Source: Hofstenia miamia
Taxonomy: Eukaryota; Xenacoelomorpha; Acoela; Hofsteniidae
Direction of reading: 5' to 3'
Assembly (NCBI GenBank): GCA_900660155.1
Contig: CABFPE010000731.1
Coordinates: 147,874-211,873, forward strand
Length of the DNA: 64,000 nt
Below the pieces are notes generated by a model that was not told the DNA's origin, did no database searches, and saw only the letters and a list, made by a program, of their open reading frames with translations. The translations under genes and the position numbers were made by a program. How positions within the stretch are numbered: the stretch's first letter is position 1; the number at the start of each line of letters is the position of its first letter. Below, piece by piece: positions 12,590-23,216 of the stretch.

Positions 12590-12860
12590 GCTCCAGAAAA
12601 CCTAAGTTAGCTTTGCTAGAAGACAATGAAGTTCTAAATTTAATACGTGGCTTTGTCTACAATATCCAGCATGGAATCATTCCACTATGAGATGAACGAA
12701 AAACATTTTTAAATCTTCGTCAATACACAGAGGCCGCATTACTAAAAAATCAAGAAAAATTTCAATATTAAAAACTCCAAATGGTCTTAAATTTTTCATT
12801 TGTCTATTACGCATTATGAAAGAGTATATATAATGCATGATTAAATTTGTTTTACACATT
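12590..12860 (+). pseudogene. Polinton small core-type protein remnant
   Basis: One reading contains LLEDNEVLNLIRGFVYNI followed by GIIPL. This resembles the small basic proteins of Polintons and adintoviruses whose family pattern is 'N-I-x-x-G-x-I-P-L ... Y-x-x-x-L-R-x-L', thought to act with the packaged DNA. It is a fossil part of the Polinton; the assignment rests on recalled family pattern only. Confidence 0.55.
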
Positions 12861-12868
12861 ATTCTATA

Positions 12869-13150
12869 ATGACGACAGTTGAAATTGTGCTTATTTCTTT
12901 GGAAAATTACAATCGATTAACAGAATACTACAATCAGTCGGTCAACAATGTTATAAAAAACGATACTACGCAACAAAGTTCGATGATTAATGACGATATA
13001 CAAGTAAAATTAAATTCTGTTCAAAACACATACCCTGAAGCACAACGAAAGTACAATGATGATGATGATTTGAAAAAACTTCTAAAATACCATCACCACA
13101 TGTTAAATTTCAGTAATAATTATAATAATGATGATGNAATAGAGGAATAA
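12869..13150 (+). pseudogene. Unassigned Polinton-region frame
   Basis: About 93 residues beginning MTTVEIVLISLENYNRL, rich in Asn and Asp, ending with an Asp run and a His patch. It lies directly before the integrase in the same orientation, and similar short frames sit there in other Polintons. One base (13137) is unresolved. The function is unknown. Confidence 0.4.
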
Positions 13151-13159
13151 AATACTTAC

Positions 13160-13800
13160 TTGTTTGTTATGATATTTCATCTAAAATTCCGTGTACAACC
13201 TTTGCGAAGTAAAAAATCTAGTCTTGTATTGTCTGCTTTTAAAAAATTTAAGAACTGGCGTAATGTTAAACGAATTTGTATTGATCGTGGAAGTGAATTC
13301 AGAGGTGAATTTTTCAATTTTTGTAAAAGAAATAAAATTATATTGTATAGTACAAATTCAAAAATGAGGGCTGTATGCGCAGAAAGAGCTATAAGAAGCT
13401 TAAAGTAAGTTCTATTTAAATATCTACACTTTACCAACAACTTTAAATATGTAGAAAAGCTACAACAAATAGTTAATGTATTGAATTCCCGTGTAAATCG
13501 TACTATTGGAATGGCTCCAAATTCTGTGAGAAAAAAGCACATACCATATTTGATTGGAAAATTAATGAGTGTTAATACATGTTGACAACAAAAAGCATTA
13601 TTTTATAATGGTGACTTAGTTAGAATTTCAAAGTCGAACCACACTTTTCGTAGAGGATATTTACCACAATTTCAAAATGAGGTTTTCAAAATCAACAAAG
13701 TGATTTCGACAATTCCTGCTACATATGAAATAAAGTCAATAAGTGACGAGGAAATAATTTAAGGAAAATTTTATAATCATGAATTATTAGAAAACGTTCA
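13160..13800 (+). pseudogene. Polinton retroviral-type integrase, partial
   Basis: The reading includes CIDRGSEFRGEFFNFCK and then LYSTNSKMRAVCAERAIR, which match the second catalytic aspartate and the glutamate region of the rve-type integrase core found in Polintons. A C-terminal portion follows with VNRTIGMAPNSV and the basic region FRRGYLPQF. The N-terminal zinc-binding part is not seen. It is part of the broken Polinton. Confidence 0.82.
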
Positions 13801-13830
13801 TGGACTAGAATAGATTAGTATAATAATGAA

Positions 13831-14270
13831 ATGAATAAACAAACAGATCATTCAGTATGGAGCAATATTATAGTGCACAGCAATACTTGTCAGAAAGGCT
13901 TTGGCATTGTCAAATCATTGGAACGTATTGCGAAACCACTAGCAGTGAAAATGATACTACCATTGAAAAATGTCATTACTATTGTCGGTGAAGGAATTTT
14001 CGATCAAGCAATTTCAGGTGTAAATGACATAGTCTCTGGTGATAATGTAAAAAAGTGGTAAAGCGCAGAATACAAGCAATCTAAGAAACAACGTAAAGAA
14101 ATTAATCAAAATGGTAATGGAATATCTATATCTGATAGAATAACAAAAACTATCAAAACACGACGTGGTGTTAAACGATTTTTGGTCAATGCACAAAGTA
14201 GGTGTAAACGTGATAGTTTGAAACAAAAAATGCCTAGAATAAAAAAAGCTGATATCTTTAAAAACTATTA
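13831..14270 (+). pseudogene. Polinton small hydrophobic/basic protein remnant
   Basis: The frame starts near MNKQTDHSVW and contains GFGIVKSLERIAKPLAVK and then GVNDIVSGDNVKK, followed by a very basic tail. This follows the 'G-x-G-I ... I-x-x-D-V-x-x-G ... K' pattern of a small Polinton protein that lies near the capsid genes and may be virion-associated. The exact role is unproven. Confidence 0.55.
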
Positions 14271-14497
14271 TATACACACATGTTCATTGGGAATTGTTAT
14301 TAGTTCAAGTAGAGTCATGAGCACTTCACACATTCGTGTTTGGACATTTTTGAACGAGATAAAGTTTTGGTAAACTTCAATGGTGGTGGACCATTGATTT
14401 AAAGTATGTGGCTTTTGTTTATTTGCAAAGCAATTATAAGATTTAGCAATGTTTATCAATCTACACAGGGCTTTTTCGCTCTGCGTACAATTTCCAA

Positions 14498-15154
14498 TTG
14501 TACCGCCAACCCCTACCTCTTTTTTACTATAAAACAGAAATTGCAGATGCGACACTGAGTTTAAGGAGGAAGCTATGCGTTACAGAGAGTGTGCATCTGC
14601 CAATTGAAAAAACGTTGTTAACTACACCAGCGACATACCACTTTATGCGAATTCTCACAAGAACATTTATTATTCCACCTGGTCAAAACTCTCTAACAAA
14701 AGAAAATGTATTTTCAAATGAACCGATTCGACGTATTGCTCTAGCACTTGTCCCCAATCTACAATTTACAGGAACACCCGACTCAAACCCATTCTCATAT
14801 AGATTTAGAGGTCTGCGCCAAGTCACTATAACACGTGGTGGATCTAATATTGCATTCACACCAATGACGGTGGGTGAAAATAATTATGCACAAGCATACT
14901 TTCATTCTGTAAAGGCGTTGGGTTTAAATGATGTAAATGGTATACCATACTCAGATAATAATAAGCATGCAATTATGGTTTTTGATTTGACCAGTATTTC
15001 AGAGGCAAATAATGAGGTACTCTGCCCCGAATTAAGTGGTGCAAGTATACGTCTAACACTAGATTTTGATTCTCTAATAGGCAAATCACTGGAGGTGATC
15101 GTTTTGGGTGAAATATGCTCAAAGCTATACATTAATAAACAACGGAAATTATAA
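14498..15154 (+). pseudogene. Polinton capsid-type protein (F54H12.2-like), partial
   Basis: The frame contains NEPIRRIALALVPN, then NPFSYRFRGLRQV, then IMVFDLTS and finally IRLTLDFD and LEVIVLGE. This order matches the C-terminal half of the Polinton major-capsid-like proteins annotated in animals as 'F54H12.2-like' ('N-P-F-x-F ... F-D-L-T ... L-x-x-x-V-x-V-I-V-x-A-E'). The N-terminal half is not evident. It is part of the broken element. Confidence 0.72.
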
Positions 15155-15437
15155 GAGACTAGAAAGAAAATGAGTTTCATTCATTGTACCGTTGCAAGAT
15201 GTTGGGAGTAGACGAGATTAGACTTGTAGAAGATCGCGTTCATTATACCAAGGACCCTCACTTAAAATTTGCTCATGTTTCAAATTATCTACTACAAAAA
15301 AACTGTATACATAATTTTGGTGTTGAAAGAATTTTGCAAATGAACCCCTATGGTGGACTTATTGGCATAAATAATTCTAGACTACATTTGCTGTTGAAAT
15401 GGTCAAAACTTTTTAGACTTCATGCAATTTACCACGA
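15076..15437. repeat. Duplicated segment inside the Polinton, copy 1
   Basis: About 362 bp recur at 15445-15806 after seven Ns, with only about eight differences (near 2%). The arrangement suggests two haplotypes of one locus placed side by side by the assembler. Confidence 0.85.
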
Positions 15438-15969
15438 NNNNNNNAATAGGCAAATCACTGGAGGTGATCGTTTTGGGTGAAATATGCTCAAAGCTATACA
15501 TTAATAAACAACGGAAATTATAAGAGACTAGAAAGAAAATGAGTTTCATTCATTGTACCGTTGCAAGATGTTGGGAGTAGACGAGATTAGACTTGTAGAA
15601 GATCGCGTTCATTATACCAAGGACCCTCACTTAAAATTTGCTCATGTTTCAAATTATCCACTACAAAAAAATTGTATACATAAAGTTGGTGTTGAAAGAA
15701 TTCTGCAAATGAACCACTATGGTGGACTTATTAGCATAAATAATTCTAGACTACATTTGCTGTTGAAATGGTCAAAACTTTTTAGACTTCATGCAATTTA
15801 CCACGAGAGTTATGATTTTGTTAAAAGAGAATTTGGAATTGGCAATGGATATCCGATATTTTACAGGTTTTGGTGTAATTTTCCAATTTTGGTTCATTTG
15901 CCGTCTTTATTTTTTTGGATATATGTGAAGTTTAAGTATAATGAACCCTACAAATATTTAAACGTTTAA
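15184..15969 (+). pseudogene. Unassigned Polinton-region frame, duplicated in the assembly
   Basis: The frame begins MYRCKMLGVDEIRLVEDRV. It appears first at 15184-15437 and again at 15553-15969, where it continues to a hydrophobic C-terminus. I do not recognise the family. Its place between capsid-type and protease-type genes suggests an element-encoded protein rather than a host gene. Confidence 0.5.
15445..15806. repeat. Duplicated segment inside the Polinton, copy 2
   Basis: Second copy of 15076-15437, directly after Ns at 15438-15444, about 98% identical. It continues without interruption into the protease-type gene, so it is the copy joined to the rest of the element. Confidence 0.85.
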
Positions 15970-16364
15970 TGTACGCTGACAAGATTAATCGTATTATTCT
16001 CCAAATCCCATCACTACGTTGGCATTTTTTGGGCGTATATTGTTCAGATTGCATACCACCAAGAATTGTGCAAAACTCTTTTCTAATTTCTAATGCAACT
16101 CCAACTGGTCATCGCGAAACCTATTGGTTGTTGATTGATGGAGATGCAAGAGGGAACTTAATATTCAAGGATTCGCCCGGTTGTCCACTAAACCAGTACC
16201 CCGATATTGAACATTGCTGTCTAACTATGTATCTTGGATTCCATGTGTATAAAGATGATCGGAAAACTAAGTTGCAGGGAATATCGCCAGTTTGCGGTGG
16301 TTATTTTATTTTTCGTGCTTTTTTTATTTTTCAACAAAATACCCGAAATATTTGTATTTACTGA
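15969..16364 (+). pseudogene. Polinton adenovirus-type cysteine protease remnant
   Basis: The reading contains WHFLGVYCSDCIPPR, then RETYWLLID, then FKDSPGCPLNQYPDI and a later CGGYFIFRAF. This order resembles the adenain-like maturation protease of Polintons ('F-x-G-V-x-x-x-D-x-L-P ... W-x-x-x ... D-S-x-G-x-P ... C-G-x-Y-x'). It lies between other virion-type genes as expected. Confidence 0.65.
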
Positions 16365-16612
16365 TTTACCGTTTGTTAATGACTTTTTGTGTAGTGATGG
16401 GCTTAATAAATTAATGTATTCGTAGTCACTTTGCTTATTTTACATGTTCAAAAAGTTTCCGCCTAGGATTCAATAATGTACATGATCAACCATGGAGCTT
16501 AATCGACGTAAATTGAAATAAACGTGTTATTTATGTGAAGGGCATCCATGTGAAAAGATAGAAGATGTGTTTAGCTTTGTTAACCAAGTCTTAATGAAAA
16601 TTGAATTGACGG

Positions 16613-17128
16613 TTGTTAAATCTGAAACAAATTACGATAAAAGTTCTGAAAAACTATTTAGTCTCACAAAATTTGCCATTGATTACAACAGTACCGAAAT
16701 TGGATTTTGAAATCACCAGTGGAAGAGTAGTCATAAAAAATGAAACGCCTCATGAATTTGAATTAAATCAGGTAGTTGAAATTTTGGGTTTTGATTGTCC
16801 TTATCGAATAGTCAATGGATTGAACACTGCTGAATATAGTTTTGATATTGTAAATATTTTAATTTATACTGATATATTTATTTGTCAGCATTATCAGAGT
16901 GGTAGCATCCCGTTATTGGATCAAATACCCTTATTCACAGTACATAGTGTAAATGATCAGCAATTCATCATTTATAAAAAGGTTCATATAATTTATAAAC
17001 CAACTTCAAAGTCATTCATCGATAGAATTACAATTAGCTTTCATACATCAAATGGTGAGTTCATTCATTTCAATGATGCTAGCAGTATTTATTTAACTCT
17101 TAATATCAAAGACACTGATGAAATTTAA
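16613..17128 (+). pseudogene. Polinton penton-like (minor capsid) protein, partial
   Basis: The C-terminal part reads VHIIYKPTSKSFIDRITISF, then GEFIHFND and YLTLNI. This matches the ending of the single jelly-roll penton-like proteins of Polintons ('Y-x-P-v ... I-x-I-x-I-x-d-x-x-G-x-x-I-x-F ... v-x-L-x-f'). It is the last gene seen in the element; no terminal inverted repeat is visible after it. Confidence 0.65.
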
Positions 17129-17130
17129 GT

Positions 17131-19250
17131 TTAAACAATTTTTTAAAATGTAAAATATATATGTTATTTGTTATTTTTAAATGTTGTGCATATATGCGTA
17201 TCAATAAACTTTAATAACCAATTTACAACAGTAATATAAATTTTAACAATAATTTTTGCAAATATTTTATTCTTGAATTCAACGAGAAAAACGTATTGAA
17301 AAAATATTTATTTCAGTTGTACCAGAGACGGTGATTGATAAATCGTTTTACTTTATTAATATTTTAGTTTTGTAACATCTTTCATTTACATAATTGTATA
17401 AATTGGGAAAAACATGTTGTAATAATAATTGAGATTGTTTTCCAATTTGTGAAAAAATTCTAGTTTTATATGATTTGAAAGTGTTTTACTTACATTTTGA
17501 CATTTGAACAATGGGAAATGGATAAAACTACGTAATGTTGACATAGTTTATGAAATCGTTCAACTTTCTTCACGCCTGAATATACACAGTCGGAATAATG
17601 GAATTTTACATTGATGAAAGAACTACCCTGAAAGATTTCAAAAGATTTCAAACTTTTTGGTAAGCTATTTTTATAATTAAATCTCAGATATTTCTTCGAT
17701 TCTTAACGCTTTTTTGCAATACTATCTCTAGTTAGTTTTACACATATTTCTTTTAAAAACGTAATCTATTTTATTTTAATGAATTGCTGCGAATTTGCTG
17801 TCCGATGTTAAATTAATTATATATACTTTATCATAAATAGAAACGTTGTTTGTTTCTTAATACACATTTTTAATTGAATTTGTTTAAACTTTTTATTGTC
17901 ATGTGTTTTATACTGTGATCTATCACTTCATTTGACTTGTTTATTAATCATTAATTTATATACTACCATGTGAAATTCATAACGTGTAAATACACATTGC
18001 GTTTGTTTCCTACAGCATTTCCATCCTAAAATAAAGGTTTGAAGAATATTATCATTGTTCATTGAAGTGTAGATGAAATTCGCTAAATGAACTTTATCAT
18101 TTAGTAGTGTATTTTATATTTTCTTTGTAAATAAATTTATTATTTATAAATGTTCATTTTCTCTGTATGGTGAGAGTATGCATCTGTGAAAACATGTATT
18201 TATGTTTATTTTTGAAAAATTGTTTATGTAATATGAATAGAACAATTGGTTACACTTTAAACAATTCTAATCTCATGGGATTTTGAAAATTCCTCAACAT
18301 CTATGAATAAAAAAAATTGGTTACATTTTATACAATAGACTGCAAACAAGTGTGTTTGCCAACAAATATTACAACAAAAAAGAATATATTCCAATGAAGG
18401 CGACAATTAATATTTCAGTTAGGCCACTGTGAAGTCTAGAATCAATTTTGACTAAGCTAAAACCTTAAGTCACAAGTTCAAGTCGATTTACAATATTAAT
18501 TACACATATATAGCTCAAGTAAAAAAAAGTGGCCACATTATAAACACATTTTTGATAACAAACGAAAGACAAATAGAGGCTTATAGAATATATTTGAAAA
18601 TACAATTGTCTCAGCTTGTAACCTGGTGACAAAGTTATTTGACAAGTTTCCCAGGCAAAGCGTGACACACAGGTAATCGCTTAGAAACTGAATCCATTAA
18701 ACGAACTACATATTGCTTGAATTGCGACATTAAATTTCTTATTTAATTATGGGAGGCAAAAAAGGATCTATGCTAAGATTATAAATTTTGTGAATTTTTT
18801 ATCCAAAATATAATTCCAAGAATATTTCAATATCATAATAAGAACAAAAATACATTATCTTAATATTTGGCAATTGTGGAGTGATTTTAAGTGTTGTTTT
18901 ACTAGACAATTGAATCTTTATCATTTTCTGTTTTGAAATTTAGGATATCTATATTATCTCATGAGTTGTAAGTGCTTAAAACTTGAAGAAAAAAATCAAA
19001 AATCAAAAAAGCCTAGCAGTTAAGAGTTAAGCCAATCAAAATCCTAACATCAAGAGTTGTGGATAAAAGAGAGAGGAAAGTAATAGAGGTAATTTGGTAC
19101 TTCTGCAATACATTGGCACATGCAAAAACTGGTGATAAACCATACAATGCTGTTTGTTTTGAAAAACAGCAGCACCAAAATCAATGCAAAATTTTAGTTA
19201 TTCAATGGAAATTAATTATAATTCCATAAAGAAATTGAAAAAGAATTATG
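17131..19250. other. AT-rich stretch with no recognised gene
   Basis: No coding family, RNA gene or clear repeat is seen. A 67-residue minus-strand frame at 18465-18668 has no recognisable motif. A short less AT-rich patch follows at 19260-19350 with repeated ACCGG/CCGGT motifs, perhaps a transposon fragment. Confidence 0.6.
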
Positions 19251-19561
19251 TGGTATACCAGAGATTGAAGCTGGTCGGTACTGACCACCGGACCGGATCT
19301 GGTCACTCCCCTTAATTTCTCTTCACCGGTCATTTTGAGAAGTGTTTCTGGTCATACCTATCAGCTAATTTACTCAGGAAGTTTCTCAAAGCTCAAGCTG
19401 GGAAAACACGTGAGAATTACCATAATTATATTTAATATTGCAAATGAATCGTAAAAATAATGATTTAGAACTTATGTAGAAAATGTTATTGTGCCTTTAA
19501 TGGCACAAATCAATAAGATTTCCTAACTCATTATTGGATTATTTTGTCAAAAGGTAGTGCG

Positions 19562-20130
19562 CCTAAATCGTTCCCGGAGAAGCTAACCAGCCATTATGAA
19601 AGGCGAAGGCGATCCAGAAGGGTGGCGGTGAACAACACCTAGAGTGGGCGTAAAACACCAGGGTAAAAGAAACTGCAACTATGTGTACTTTGTGCATGTG
19701 GGGAGGGCGGTAATGGTTGAGAATCCTCGCTGCTAGAAAGACTGCTTCTGGTGCCAGACCGTGAGTGCGGCTCATGGGGCAGTCGTACAGGAACAACTCT
19801 TTGTTTCTGGCCTGTGAGATAGGCCATAAGGCCAGCACTTGCTTTGCCTTTCATGTGAGGCAGCTTTGCTGTGTCACAAGTTATTATGAGCTAGCAGGTG
19901 CTCTCTTAGTTACCACCGTTAGTAGCCTTGTTTAACCAAAGCGGGAGAGGCGCAATCCTCTTAACTGAAGACGGCCTTCGGCTTTACTCTGCTGATCAGA
20001 CTCAACACAGACCAGCACTCTGCGTGCCTGGGGTCGCCAGAGGTTTCTCACGAATAACCTGGCCTTTGTGGCATACTTCTAGGAGTGAAGGTCAGAATCC
20101 GCCTCGTGGATATACCCACTCATCAATCTG
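19562..20130 (-). repeat. GC-richer dispersed repeat, copy 1 (possible LINE 5' region)
   Basis: About 570 bp are much richer in GC than the flanks. The part at 19889-20130 recurs inverted at about 62393-62632 with roughly 75-80% identity. Read on the minus strand, a conserved non-coding-looking block is followed by overlapping open frames beginning MKGKASAGLMAYLTG and MLALWPISQARNKEL. The layout (GC-rich leader and then an ORF start) would fit the 5' region of a non-LTR retrotransposon, but no diagnostic domain is visible and a SINE-like or unclassified family is also possible. Confidence 0.65.
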
Positions 20131-20164
20131 TCGATTGTTTGAGTAACCCCGACCTTGCATTACA

Positions 20165-20325
20165 CGAAATATTTCTCACTACGAAAGATTTCTGTCGCGC
20201 GATGGCGTACGTAATTTGATTTCGCGTGTTACTTAATACAGTGCATAAAAATATTTTTAGCAATTGCTCTAAATCAGCCTGCTTTTTTATGCCGTCACGA
20301 AATCTTTCTGTATAGTGAAACAGTA
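20165..20325. repeat. Small inverted-repeat element (MITE candidate)
   Basis: Imperfect arms of about 27 bp, at about 20169-20197 and 20294-20322, share CACTA followed by GAAAGATTTC in opposite orientation, about 100 bp apart. No clear target duplication is seen. It lies between the GC-rich repeat and a LINE fragment. Confidence 0.45.
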
Positions 20326-20454
20326 CGCATTGTAGTTCTGCCTTTCTTGAAATTAAATGTTTGTTAGATTTTGGGGCAATTTGCATTTTATTCCAAGCAT
20401 TCTCAAGAAAATATATTGCGAGCCCTAACCCACTTCCGGTGCTCAACGCCTATT

Positions 20455-21040
20455 AACATCATGATGAAATATGCAGACGATACCTATGCCCCGACGCGAT
20501 CTGCAGCAATATTCGAGCACTAAAAACCGACTATGTCAATTTTCAACGCTTTTGCCATGACAATGACGTCGTTTTGAACAAATCTAAATGAAACAGGGAA
20601 ACTATTATGATGTTTTACCTGATGAAATTTCCATAGTTAGTTCCTTAAAATGTCTGGGTGTAATAGTTTCACGTGATTTAAAGTGGAACGATCACATCAG
20701 CTACATTACGAGGAAAACCTCTCACCGACTTTATTTTCTTAGAACCTCTGAAGAGCTGTTGTGATAGCATTACAATGAATAGCATATTTCTCAGCACCAT
20801 CGTTAGCATCTTGGATTACTGTTCACTTGTTTTCACTGTGCTACCTGATTATCTAAACTCCAAATTACAAACCATTTGTAATAAAACACAGCACATCATG
20901 AATGGACACACAAGTGGTGCTTTGATTATAGACTCACGACGAATCCATCTCGATTTTCATTTGTTTTATAAATATACGATTTCTTTCTTTTCTTACTTTC
21001 TTTATATTCTCAAATGCCATATGAAGTTGATCAATTGACC
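20455..21040 (+). mobile_element. LINE fragment (RT core to C-terminus), broken
   Basis: Blocks of a LINE reverse transcriptase occur in shifting frames: MKYADDTYAPTRSA at about 20461, VNFQRFCHDNDVVLNKSK at about 20535-20590, SLKCLGVIVSRDLKWNDHI at about 20640-20700, and the open frame 20775-21038 with STIVSILDYCSLVFTVLP. It is 5'-truncated at the catalytic box and carries at least four frame breaks. The sequence style is closer to the LINE at 54.6-57.8 kb than to family A. The following 21041-21950 shows no recognised feature. Confidence 0.8.
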
Positions 21041-21955
21041 CACTCTGGTCTTTCTAGTGTAAAAAATCGAACGCACATAAATGCAATAAAAACCATGTTC
21101 TGATACTGATGAATGTTTGGTATAAGAAAAAAATAGTGAAGCCTTTTCCTTCCTTATATATTAGAGATTATTCATGTTTATTTCCATTGTACTCAAATTT
21201 ATGTTTAATATTAATTCAAACAAGATTATACCCAAATCAAAGGTTTGTGTAATTTATCAATTGGTTGTGTTGTGTTTTAAGTGATTACGCAGGTTTCTAC
21301 AACAACATCGGAAAAGGACGAGGAAAAGTAGAAATAATTCCCATATGCAGAGAAATAATCGATATGAAACATCAATTAATACTAATGCAGTGTATGTTTC
21401 CTGCAGGTCTGTGAAAACTGCCTCGGGACGAGCGCTTGTGTGAAGCGTGATACCAAAATTAAAACCTTTTTCACACTTGGTTCAAAATTAATTTCCATAC
21501 TTGAGGTTGGCCGCTTAGCCCCATAGAGGCTAGTTTGCACTCATTTGAATGCCACTTTATCAAATATAAATTTTGGTGTTTATCAAAATTGAATGCAAGA
21601 AATTTTTGAACTGATGCAAAATAGCGTTATCAAAACCACTCTTATTCAATGTCATTCATATACGAAAATGCCCAATATCCCTAGCTTACTATTTTGATGC
21701 TAGTAGCTAAAGAAGCTGTTCACAGCAAACAGCAAACCATTTTGATGCTAACAGCTTCAATATTTTTTATTTACAGATAATATGCCAATATGCGTTAATT
21801 ATATTTTCTGTTTTTACACAGCAATTGGGATATTTTCCATTACAGAGGCTAACAAACAGGAGTGGTTTGATCCTATCTATGGCCATTAATCTTGTGTCAT
21901 ATGTTTAACAAAAGAAAACCTTAACACCGGACATAGAAGAGGAGCGTGATGATTA

Positions 21956-22129
21956 GGCCCATGTTAGACTAGTGATTGGTTCAAAAGTGATCTATCACAT
22001 TTTGATTGAATCGTGCTCGTTCGATTTCCTCGTGATCGTCATGTCGCTAATTATCTCGGGTGGTTAGACATGCAATTCTTTCGAATGTGATAGATCACTT
22101 TTAAGACAATCACTAGTCTAACCGTGGCC
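21956..22129. mobile_element. Tourist-like (PIF/Harbinger) MITE with TTA target duplication
   Basis: A 174-bp element starts GGCCCATGTTAGACTAG and ends CTAGTCTAACCGTGGCC. Inverted arms of about 45-50 bp share TTAGACTAGTGATTG and AAAGTGATCTATCACATT. It is flanked on both sides by TTA (21953-21955 and 22130-22132), the 3-bp duplication typical of PIF/Harbinger elements. There is no coding capacity. Confidence 0.85.
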
Positions 22130-22425
22130 TTAGGCATCTAACATACCTAGGAAGCGTCGAATGTCGCCTAATTCTATATATAAGGATCCTCGATTTTATA
22201 ACGCCAACTTCTAATCAGGTTGAGACTGTTCAGCAAAGCTAGTTATGCTCTATCTGATAACCAAATCGTCTATTACTCCTTAACTTAGAGATCCCATTTC
22301 TTTACCCTAACAAGCACATGCGGAGTAAAATGACTTCAGGAAATAATCTTAAATAACAACAATAGTTGATATTTTCTAATTTGAATATCTTTCAATTGAT
22401 ATATTGTATTTTTAATATTTTTAAT

Positions 22426-22548
22426 CAGAAGTAGATTAATCGACGATTAATCGCGATTATTAATCTCCTGGCAGCAGCGATTACGATTAATCTATCGCCA
22501 AATTTTTTTTTCATACGATTAATCGCGATTAAAATCTAACGACCCCTG
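22426..22548. mobile_element. hAT-like MITE remnant rich in TTAATCGCGATTAA
   Basis: The right end reads GACCCCTG, which inverted is CAGGGGTCGTTAG, a hAT-style terminus. The left end begins CAG and shares AGATT..AATCG..CGATTAATCG with the inverted right end. The interior is dominated by the palindrome TTAATCGCGATTAA. No 8-bp target duplication is evident, so the left end may be damaged. Confidence 0.6.
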
Positions 22549-22607
22549 AATATAACAATGTGTAGAGAATATTATTGAATATTTTCCTAATAGCAATTAA
22601 AAGCTCG

Positions 22608-22880
22608 CGTTCTGTGTGAACACTCTCGTATTAATACATTGCTAGAAATCTATCGCAAGCGCAAGCTCGCTTTCTGTGTGAATTCAACTATCTTAAAACA
22701 TGTGTTTAAATTACAAGCGCGATATCGCAATCTCTCTGTGTGAATACCCTCCTTTATTTCCTCTTGTTTAAATCTCAAGATTGGCTTTATCGCTCGCTTT
22801 CTGTGTGAATTCAACTATCTTAAAACATGTGTTAAAAATACAAGCGCTATATCGCAAGCTTTCTGTGTGAACGCACCCTA
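22608..22880. repeat. Repeat with recurrent TTCTGTGTGAA and ~127-bp tandem units
   Basis: The motif (T)CTGTGTGAA occurs five times. Two related units begin near 22668 and 22795 (period about 127 bp) and share CGCTTTCTGTGTGAATTCAA and then ACTATCTTAAAACATGTGTT. GCGATATCGC palindromes lie between motifs. The right end, GTGTGAACGCACCCTAAG, resembles a DNA-transposon terminus, so this is probably an internally repetitive non-autonomous element. Confidence 0.65.
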
Positions 22881-22923
22881 AGATTTAGCAATGTTTATCA
22901 ATCTACACAGGGCTTTTTCGCTC
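22879..22923. repeat. 45-bp segment identical to 14437-14481
   Basis: 45 bases beginning TAAGATTTAGCAATG and ending TTTTTCGCTC are identical to a segment inside the Polinton region at 14437-14481, in the same orientation. The flanks differ at once on both sides. Confidence 0.9.
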
Positions 22924-23216
22924 ATATCATTTCACACAATTCCTTTGTTTACACAATTCGAAATGAATATGTTTTCATTGAGTGGGTTCTGTCATGATGA
23001 AGAATATAGTATAATGTTAGTTTTATGGTTTGGGGTTGATTTTAACTTAAAAGTTTGGGTTATATTTTGGGTTAGGGTTATAATTACTATGTTGATAAAT
23101 TAGCTTATTTTTCCAAAAAATTGAGTGGGGAAAGATAACGCAAAAGTACCAAGAATCATATCAAATGGGTTTCTATTAGCAATCCGTCTGTGCCACATAC
23201 TTCGCAAAGGTGCGCG

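Larger units (their letters stand above)
12590..17130 (+). mobile_element. Partial Polinton (Maverick), broken
   Basis: A cluster of genes on one strand matches the Polinton gene set: a small core-type protein, a retroviral-type integrase, a hydrophobic small protein, a capsid-type protein, an adenovirus-type protease and a penton-like jelly-roll protein. I do not see the family's DNA polymerase B or packaging ATPase, nor terminal inverted repeats, so it is a partial copy. It is broken, with several breaks. Several reading frames remain long, so it is probably not very old. Part of it is duplicated in the assembly around a 7-N gap (15076-15437 and 15445-15806). Confidence 0.85.

Noticed and set aside
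13177-13542. 121-residue minus-strand frame
   Set aside because: Antisense shadow of the Polinton integrase.
14268-14555. 95-residue minus-strand frame
   Set aside because: It lies antisense to the Polinton region; part of it is the 45-bp shared segment. No motif.
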